A DNA stretch of 34,862 nt, from NCBI GenBank assembly GCA_016867315.1, contig VGJV01000001.1, positions 1 through 34,862 on the forward strand. The letters are read 5' to 3'. Source of the DNA: Candidatus Liptonbacteria bacterium. GTDB taxonomy: Bacteria; Patescibacteriota; Minisyncoccia; UBA6257; 2-01-FULL-56-20. The position numbers were made by a program, and so were the translations under genes. Below are positions 29,675 to 34,862 of the stretch, one piece after another (positions within the stretch are counted from its first letter, which is position 1; the number at the start of each line of letters is the position of its first letter). The notes below the pieces were generated by a model that was not told where the DNA came from, did not search any database, and saw only the letters and a program-made list of their open reading frames with translations.

Positions 29675-30379
29675 CTATTTCACTTTGAGTGAAAGAAGAA
29701 TTTTTGTAAAAAATTCTTCTTCTTGATTCGGAGAAATAATTCCTGGCAAAGCGAGATACTTTTGATTATCTGTAACCGCGGAGCTAAGTTCGGTAATAAG
29801 AGAGCGAGTAATAACCAATGTTTTATTGGAAGAAATAGTTAGATAGTAAACATATGATCCGCAACCTTCTATTCCTTGCATAATTTTATATCCGCTCCAC
29901 GAGCCGAGTGTAAAAGGATTAGCGGAGACATAATCCCATCCAGGGTATTGGCTACCCTGCACAAAAGTTTTTAGATTCTGGTTGATGAGTTTAATTGAAA
30001 CACCAAAATCGTTCAGTCTCTCGAGTGGAGGAGCGTCGCCCTTAAAATCGCACACATCAGAATGCTTGTAAGCAATGGAGTGATCTAAGTTAACGGCTTC
30101 ACCGTTGCGTTCCACAGAAACTATAGGTGGGTATTCAAACGCAAGTTGAGCATCAGTATATTTTTTCCATCCAGAGTTAATAGTTTGAACTGGAGGTGTC
30201 TGATTAGGGTTAGTTGGCGTAGACGTAACTGGAGTAATTGGTTCATTATCATTATCGGTAATAACGGGAGAAGTGGCAGGTTCTGTCGTCGGTTTGCGTA
30301 AAGCAAAATATCCAGTTGTCCCAGCGAGGATAACAACTAAAATTATTAAAATTATGTTTGCAAAACCTTTCTTATTCAT
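29675..30379 (-). CDS. Signal-anchored extracytoplasmic protein, function unknown
   Basis: 234 residues. The N-terminal MNKKGFANIILIILVVILAGTTGYFAL is a signal anchor with a GF junction resembling a type IV pilin-like leader, though the usual Glu at +5 is absent. A Pro/Thr-rich linker (PATSPV...TPTNPNQTPPVQ) is followed by a beta-rich domain with WKKYTDAQLAFEYP and two or more Cys that could form a disulfide. Unknown family. Visibly AT-rich against its neighbours, lying between tRNA-Ser(GGA) and repeat B, so likely acquired. Confidence 0.75.
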   Translation of the reverse strand: MNKKGFANIILIILVVILAGTTGYFALRKPTTEPATSPVITDNDNEPITPVTSTPTNPNQTPPVQTINSGWKKYTDAQLAFEYPPIVSVERNGEAVNLDHSIAYKHSDVCDFKGDAPPLERLNDFGVSIKLINQNLKTFVQGSQYPGWDYVSANPFTLGSWSGYKIMQGIEGCGSYVYYLTISSNKTLVITRSLITELSSAVTDNQKYLALPGIISPNQEEEFFTKILLSLKVK

Positions 30380-30513
30380 AGTGTTTTTGTTACTAAAATT
30401 TATTTATTTCGACTTAATAAAATTGATAAAAATTTCTTTTGCCCTTACAAAATATGGTTCGAGCCGATTTGTTTTCAAATTCTTTGGCAGTTTAATTATA
30501 ACATCTTTTCTAT

Positions 30514-30601
30514 TGGCGGAGGGGGAGAGATTCGAACTCTCGATACCTTGCGGTATGCCGCCTTTCCAAGACGGTGCACTAGACCACTATGCGACCCCTC
30601 C
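30514..30601 (-). tRNA. tRNA-Ser (anticodon GGA), CCA encoded
   Basis: On the minus strand: acceptor GGAGGGG (30601-30595) pairs with CCCCTCC. Anticodon stem CCGTC/GGCGG with loop TTGGAAA gives anticodon GGA at 30567-30565. The long variable arm ATACCGCAAGGTAT is typical of tRNA-Ser. T loop TTCGAAT, discriminator G, and CCA encoded at 30516-30514. It follows the UMP kinase stop by 5 nt and may be co-transcribed with it. Confidence 0.96.
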
Positions 30602-30606
30602 AAGTT

Positions 30607-31296
30607 TTACCGGATGATTGTACCCTCGAACTCCTCCCCTTTCAATAAGGAAGCCAAATTTTCCAGGCTTGGCCCCACTACAAACATTGTCATTCCTTTG
30701 GATTCGGAAAACTTCGCGGCGATAGGGTCCACAGGCGCATGGAATCCCGGAGTCCATTTTTTAGGCACCATACCTCGATAGTCTTTCCATCGCAATTCTT
30801 CGAAAGGCTTCGCATCCTTATGTGCATCAGGATTTTTATCGTACACAAATCTCGGCTTCCCAATGTTTACCACTTCTTTCGCACCAAAATCCGCGGCGAG
30901 CTGGGTGGCCATAAAGTCCGTGGACCAGCCCGGCTTCCATCCGCCGGACAAAGTTACGGGGCGCGAAAGCTTTTTCAGTTTTCGAGGCTCTTCAAGAAGG
31001 AGTGGATGCGCGCGCTTTCCAAATGCACTTCGCACCACTGAAGCATTGAGGCGAGTGGAGTAAATCCCAATCCAATCTTTGTCTTCGTCTGTAATGGGTG
31101 CTATCTCCTCCGCTCCGCGTTGATATGTGCGACAAATTCCTCCTCCGCCGACCACAATGACAAACTTCTTTCCTTTTTTTGTGAGGCTCTCGATAAGTTT
31201 CCGGAATTCTCGGAGGAATTCGGCGTTGATCCCATCCGCAAATGCAATCGAACCCCCTAACGACATCACTATTGTTTTTTCGAACTCGTGGCGCAT
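30607..31296 (-). CDS. pyrH: UMP kinase, archaeal type
   Basis: 229 residues from the ATG at 31296; a TTG at 31332 gives 12 more residues that do not match the family start. EKTIVMSLGGSIAF is the phosphate-binding start of the amino-acid-kinase fold. FVIVVGGGGICRTYQRGA, STDFMATQLAADFGAKEVVNIGKPRFVYDKNPDAHKDAKPFEEL and a C-terminal VDPIAAKFSES follow. The N-P-D...DAKPF region and overall length match the archaeal-type enzyme. It makes UDP from UMP and ATP. Confidence 0.92.
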   Translation of the reverse strand: MRHEFEKTIVMSLGGSIAFADGINAEFLREFRKLIESLTKKGKKFVIVVGGGGICRTYQRGAEEIAPITDEDKDWIGIYSTRLNASVVRSAFGKRAHPLLLEEPRKLKKLSRPVTLSGGWKPGWSTDFMATQLAADFGAKEVVNIGKPRFVYDKNPDAHKDAKPFEELRWKDYRGMVPKKWTPGFHAPVDPIAAKFSESKGMTMFVVGPSLENLASLLKGEEFEGTIIR

Positions 31297-31364
31297 TGAG
31301 TGCAATTGTACGGTTTTCCTCGATTCTCGCAATGACTTATGATAATGAGAATAATTTTATAACT

Positions 31365-31841
31365 ATGGCAAAAAACGCATTACTGAGAATGGACAACGTA
31401 GGCATCGTGGTCGAATCCCTCGATGCCGCAGTTTCTTTCTTCACCGAGCTTGGCCTCAAGCTCGAAGGACGAACTATGGTCGAAGGAGAATGGGCTGGAC
31501 GCATTACCGGACTCAGCAACCAGCGTGTCGAAATCGCTATGATGATCACCCCCGACGGGCACAGCCGGCTCGAGTTATCGCGATTTCTCACTCCGCCTAC
31601 CGTTGCCGATCACCGAAATGCCCCCGTGAACGCTCTGGGCTACCTGCGTGTAATGTTTGCGGTGAGTGACATAGATGACACCATTACTCGGCTGCAGAAG
31701 CATGGGGCAAAACTTGTTGGCGAGGTGGTACAGTATGAGAACCTGTACCGACTTTGTTATCTGCGCGGCCCCGAAGGCATTCTCGTCGCACTGGCCGAAG
31801 AACTCCACACATCAGCAGCGGATGGACGAGAAAATTCTTAG
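31365..31841 (+). CDS. VOC-family (glyoxalase/bleomycin-resistance-like) protein
   Basis: 158 residues from the ATG at 31365. LLRMDNVGIVVESLDAAVSFFTELGLKLEGR is the first VOC module; LGYLRVMFAVSDIDDTITRLQKHGAKLVGEVVQYENLYRLCYLRGPEGILVALAEEL is the second, with the terminal Glu ligand. The usual first His is replaced by Asn-Val-Gly. It is larger than the other VOC proteins in the window because of an inserted 50-residue middle loop. It is divergent from pyrH and ends at a strong terminator. Confidence 0.9.
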   Translation: MAKNALLRMDNVGIVVESLDAAVSFFTELGLKLEGRTMVEGEWAGRITGLSNQRVEIAMMITPDGHSRLELSRFLTPPTVADHRNAPVNALGYLRVMFAVSDIDDTITRLQKHGAKLVGEVVQYENLYRLCYLRGPEGILVALAEELHTSAADGRENS

Positions 31842-31853
31842 CGAAAGAAAATA

Positions 31854-31879
31854 CAAAAGCCCCTTTCGAGGGGCTTTTG
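31854..31879. terminator. Bidirectional Rho-independent terminator
   Basis: A perfect 10-bp stem CAAAAGCCCC / GGGGCTTTTG with loop TTTCGA has A- and T-rich ends on both strands. It lies between two convergent genes, so it can serve both. Confidence 0.92.
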
Positions 31880-31895
31880 ACTAAGCGTCTTCGGA

Positions 31896-32516
31896 TTAAG
31901 ACTGCGGCAATGGATTCGATTTTCTCTCTCTTTTCCAAAGAATAAATGCGAAGAGTCCTATGAGTACCACTATTGCGATCATTCCATGCCAATTCGTCTT
32001 TCCGGCAATCGAGGCAGTTTGTTTGTCTTTCGCGACAATCTCTTCAACGGACTTTCCTGATTTACTTTCCGCCACTGCGGCGACTGCCGCTGGTTTCTCA
32101 GCCTCTTCCGACTTCACCACTACGGGTTGCACATTGAGCTCGATCGTCGGAGTTACCGCTACCATCGCTTTCTTCGCAGCAACAGGGGTCAAGGTTTCTT
32201 GCACCGCCATGAGTTGCGTACTAAGACCCATAAGTCCTACACCGATTGTCGCCTTCTCCTCCGCCGTAACCGCAGGATCCGCAAGTTTATTCTTTACTTG
32301 AGAGACAAGCGCCGCGGCAGCTTCGAGCGCACGTTTCGCAGCCACTTTGGCTTCGAGTTCCGCAACTGTGGCCTTGAGTGCAGTGATCTGAGCCTGCAAG
32401 GCGGCGGCCTCAGTAGCACTCAGGGACCTCACTCCCGAAGTAACCGTTTGGGCCTTTACCAACCCGCTCTGCATGCCAAGTATGAGCACCGCTATACCAC
32501 AAATAACTTTTTTCAT
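31896..32516 (-). CDS. Exported coiled-coil protein with C-terminal membrane anchor
   Basis: 206 residues from the ATG at 32516. The signal peptide is MKKVICGIAVLILGMQSGLVKA. A coiled coil (ATEAAALQAQITALKATVAELEAKVAAKRALEAA) is followed by an Ala/Val/Glu-rich linker, a membrane span (WHGMIAIVVLIGLFAFILW) and a basic tail KRERKSNP. This suggests an extracellular coiled coil tethered by a C-terminal anchor with the tail inside. Family unknown. Confidence 0.75.
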   Translation of the reverse strand: MKKVICGIAVLILGMQSGLVKAQTVTSGVRSLSATEAAALQAQITALKATVAELEAKVAAKRALEAAAALVSQVKNKLADPAVTAEEKATIGVGLMGLSTQLMAVQETLTPVAAKKAMVAVTPTIELNVQPVVVKSEEAEKPAAVAAVAESKSGKSVEEIVAKDKQTASIAGKTNWHGMIAIVVLIGLFAFILWKRERKSNPLPQS

Positions 32517-32627
32517 TGACTTGTTTACCAATAATTTTCGGCCTTTTTATAAACTCACCACTTCAAAGAACCACCTTCCTTTCACAAGGTATATCCAAAT
32601 AGAACGGCCGTCTAGACTTGCCTGACG

Positions 32628-33914
32628 TTACAATTCCTTGCTCAATTTGTAGGAGTCAAGCTGGAGATTCCCTGGGCCGCCGATCGAGAGCACTTCTTTG
32701 ATCGCCTTCACGGGGTCTTCCACTTTAAGTTCCTGGAGGTGTTCCTTCACATGGCTGTACGCGTCGCGGAAGGGCATCCCCTTCTTCACCAGGCGGTTCG
32801 CTTCATGCACTGCGAAGAACTCCGGCGCCAAGGATTTCATAAGCGCTTCTTTGTTCGGTTTCACCGCAGCCATCACGAGGGCGGTTACCTCCAAACTCCG
32901 CCGCGCGATCCCTAAACCTTTGATCAAGGGCTCCTTTGTGAGCTGCGTGTCGCGGTTGTAGCCGGAGATAAGGTTTTTCGAGATGTCTTTCACCTGCGTC
33001 TGCAAGGCTACGATCACGTTCACATTCCCCCGCAGGATTTCGAAGACGTCGGGGTTTTTCTTCTGCGGCATGATCGAGGAGCCGGTCGTAAACTGCGGAG
33101 GCAGGAAGAAGAGGTTGAATTCGGGGGTTGTAAACCAAATCATTTCGTTCGCAAGTCTGCCCAAGGTCATCATGATCTTCGTGAGCACTCCCAGGATGTA
33201 GGACTCCGTCGGTCCCCGGCTGTTTACGCAGTAGAGCGAATTCTGCTGGAGCCGTTTGAAGCCGAGGAGTTTCGTCGTGAGCTTTCTATCCAAGTTGATG
33301 TTTATACCGAAACCCGCGGCCGCTCCCAAAGGATTTTGGTCATTCAAATCGTAGGCGGACTCCAAAAGCTTGTGGTCGTTAATGAGCTCTTCCAAATACG
33401 CCGCCGCCCAGTGGCCTACGCTCGAAGGCATTGCCCGACGCGTGTGCGTGTAACCCGGCAGCGGAAGAAACTCGTATTTCTTCGCGAGCTTCAAGAACAC
33501 CTCTTGGGTTTTTATGAGTTCGTGGCTAATCTGCTTCAATTTTTTACGCGTGTAAAGACGGGTCGCTACAAGCACCTGGTCATTCCGCGAGCGACAAGTG
33601 TGGATCTTTTTTCCCAAGGTGCCCAGCTTCGCCGTAAGGTACCCCTCGATCGCGGTGTGGCAGTCCTCATCCGAAGGCTGGATCACGAACTTCCCCGCTT
33701 CGTGAAGTTTCAAGATTTCCTTAAGAGCCTTCGTGAGTTTCTGCAGTTCGGAGGCGGTAAGAATCTTCGCTTTATGGAGCGCCTGCGCATGCGCAAGCGA
33801 GGCTTCGATATCGAAAGGCAAAAGACGGGCATCCAAAATGTAGTCGTTCCCTACTGTGTACTTTTCGACGAGCGGGTGAATCTTCGTCGATTTGGATTGC
33901 CAGAGTTTAGGCAT
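32628..33914 (-). CDS. argH: Argininosuccinate lyase
   Basis: 428 residues. HTCRSRNDQVLVATRLY, PLPGYTHTRRAMPSSVGHW (catalytic region with the His/Thr pair), and the fumarase-superfamily signature GSSIMPQKKNPDVFE. It splits argininosuccinate to arginine and fumarate. argG is not in the window, so the pathway is unproven here. A heptamer array starts at the start codon and replaces a Shine-Dalgarno. The downstream gene order on this strand leads into the coiled-coil protein gene. Confidence 0.95.
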   Translation of the reverse strand: MPKLWQSKSTKIHPLVEKYTVGNDYILDARLLPFDIEASLAHAQALHKAKILTASELQKLTKALKEILKLHEAGKFVIQPSDEDCHTAIEGYLTAKLGTLGKKIHTCRSRNDQVLVATRLYTRKKLKQISHELIKTQEVFLKLAKKYEFLPLPGYTHTRRAMPSSVGHWAAAYLEELINDHKLLESAYDLNDQNPLGAAAGFGININLDRKLTTKLLGFKRLQQNSLYCVNSRGPTESYILGVLTKIMMTLGRLANEMIWFTTPEFNLFFLPPQFTTGSSIMPQKKNPDVFEILRGNVNVIVALQTQVKDISKNLISGYNRDTQLTKEPLIKGLGIARRSLEVTALVMAAVKPNKEALMKSLAPEFFAVHEANRLVKKGMPFRDAYSHVKEHLQELKVEDPVKAIKEVLSIGGPGNLQLDSYKLSKEL

Positions 33915-33944
33915 AGCGAGTAGCGAGTAGCATGTAGCAAGTAG
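33915..33944. repeat. Heptamer array, TAGCGAG class, abutting the argH start
   Basis: Units TAGCGAG, TAGCGAG, TAGCATG, TAGCAAG, TAG directly after the argH start codon. A 26-bp segment (33919-33944) is identical to one in the TPM-protein signal-peptide region (27857-27882), 6 kb away. Confidence 0.8.
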
Positions 33945-33956
33945 TAGAAAAAAGAA

Positions 33957-34862
33957 TTAGTTAATGTACAGTAACTTTCTTCCATTCGTCGTGGCGATAT
34001 CCACTAGCTTATCAAAATCATAGAATCGGCACGCTTCCATGAGCATTCGGAGCTCAATCCACATATCTCCGTCAACGAACGGTAAATAGAAATCACATAC
34101 ATTGTCCACCCCGAGCCCTACGACCACTCCGGCCTGTAACATCTCGGGAACGTTCGCAATGGAATTATGCATGGGACTCACGCTGTCTTCGAACATTACC
34201 TGCGAAAGCATTGCGGAGGGCGAACAGGCCACACTCATACCTACTGCCGCCATTTTTTTGTAGATCTCCGTTCTGTACGCTTTGGGTTGGGCAGAAACAG
34301 AAACCACATGTATTGCAGTTACTTTGCCTTCGTATCCGTGTTTCACCGTCGCATTAATCAATTTTTCCGTATCGAATTCGTCATGACGACCAAGCTGATC
34401 AATGTGCGCGTGAATTGGCTTATTCAAATTCTTCGCGATGCGAAACATTACATCCATATTTTCTTCCTGACGAGGACGATCTTTCGAAGGCAACCCTCCT
34501 GCGATGTCGGCTTTCGCCGTAATTTCTTCATAGAGTTTTTGCGCTTCGGGAGTGAGTAGACCGTCCAGCGGCTGCGTGGCTATCAAAATTTTAATTTTGT
34601 CTTTATATTCTTCTCTCACCTTAAGAGCTGCATCAATCGCCTTGTGTCCTACTGCGCTGTAGGCATCGACGAACGTCATGGTGGCCTTACAGCCCTGAGC
34701 GACTAAAATATCAAGACCCGTCCTTATGCGGGTCTCTATCTCCTCCTGTGTAGAACGTATTTTTATGTCATCGCTAAGCCGCCACTTTTCTTCCATGGTG
34801 AACTTCATGCTTTTGTCCAAGGTTTCTTTCGTAATATAGAACGCCTTGTCGAAATGAGCATG
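33957..34862 (-). CDS. Amidohydrolase-family protein (cytosine-deaminase-like), 5' end outside the window
   Basis: The frame is open to the window edge; at least 301 residues are seen. The N-terminal HAHFDKA at the edge is the first metal motif (compare HVHLDKT of cytosine deaminase). PIHAHIDQLGRHDEF, the AIHVVSVSAQP strand and VGLGVDNVCDFYLPF supply the other metal and catalytic positions. Such enzymes deaminate cytosine or related cyclic amides; the exact substrate is unknown. The next gene on the strand, argH, lies upstream of nothing else visible here. Confidence 0.85.
   Translation of the reverse strand, partial: HAHFDKAFYITKETLDKSMKFTMEEKWRLSDDIKIRSTQEEIETRIRTGLDILVAQGCKATMTFVDAYSAVGHKAIDAALKVREEYKDKIKILIATQPLDGLLTPEAQKLYEEITAKADIAGGLPSKDRPRQEENMDVMFRIAKNLNKPIHAHIDQLGRHDEFDTEKLINATVKHGYEGKVTAIHVVSVSAQPKAYRTEIYKKMAAVGMSVACSPSAMLSQVMFEDSVSPMHNSIANVPEMLQAGVVVGLGVDNVCDFYLPFVDGDMWIELRMLMEACRFYDFDKLVDIATTNGRKLLYIN

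Overview
The window looks like a chromosomal segment of a Candidate Phyla Radiation bacterium (Patescibacteria, most like Parcubacteria/Paceibacteria). The support is gene content: compact small genes, an archaeal-type PEP carboxylase, an archaeal-type UMP kinase, a LemA/TPM/HtpX neighbourhood, DUF5676 and DUF2798 membrane proteins, and many Nudix and VOC proteins. TAA, TAG and TGA are all used as stops, so there is no sign of recoding. No rRNA is present. The lineage is an inference from gene content, not from a phylogeny.

Layout. 1-2.7 kb: tRNA-Ser(GCT), an AT-rich block (XRE repressor, VOC protein, dCTP-deaminase-like protein), a structured repeat (A), and an IS481-type element that cuts into a small membrane-protein gene. 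2.9-6.0 kb: housekeeping block gyrB, secE, nusG, rpsR with a terminator. 6.05-7.2 kb: PAP2 phosphatase and DoxX-like protein, with a perfect 60-bp repeat at the PAP2 gene. 7.2-16.4 kb, minus strand: Nudix, DNPH1-like hydrolase, ABC exporter with metallopeptidase, a His-containing membrane protein with DUF5676, histidine phosphatase, DUF2798, alpha/beta hydrolase, Nudix, a frameshifted deoxyribosyltransferase-like gene and a BNR-repeat surface protein. 16.4-17.9 kb: a damaged zone with a frameshifted Csp-type copper protein and a truncated phosphoribosyltransferase fused tail-to-tail to a truncated EcoRI-type DNA methyltransferase. 18-24 kb: aminotransferase, Fic protein with a candidate operator, archaeal-type PEPC, LolCDE/MacB-like exporter. 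24-28.5 kb: VOC, DUF1428, cupin and Nudix genes, a DoxX fragment, TPM-domain protein and LemA. 28.6-30.6 kb: decaying htpX, structured repeat B, an AT-rich secreted protein, tRNA-Ser(GGA). 30.6-34.9 kb: UMP kinase, VOC, a coiled-coil membrane protein, argH and a partial amidohydrolase.

Three features stand out. (1) About eleven intergenic arrays of imperfect heptamers in several unrelated sequence classes (TAGAAAG, TAGCGAG, CGAATTA, TGATAAC, AAATTTC types); many touch the start codon of the next gene, which then lacks a Shine-Dalgarno. (2) Two islands of the same design: tRNA-Ser, co-directional AT-rich cargo, then a hairpin-rich repeat (A or B) in the same orientation. (3) A cluster of single-base indels at G/C runs between 14 and 17 kb, which may be sequencing error, phase variation or gene decay.

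Functionally, the window holds many nucleotide-handling enzymes (four Nudix, DNPH1-like, deoxyribosyltransferase-like, dCTP-deaminase-like, UMP kinase, phosphoribosyltransferase, amidohydrolase). This fits an organism living on salvaged nucleotides. Envelope functions (two ABC systems, PAP2, LemA/TPM, BNR protein) form the second theme.
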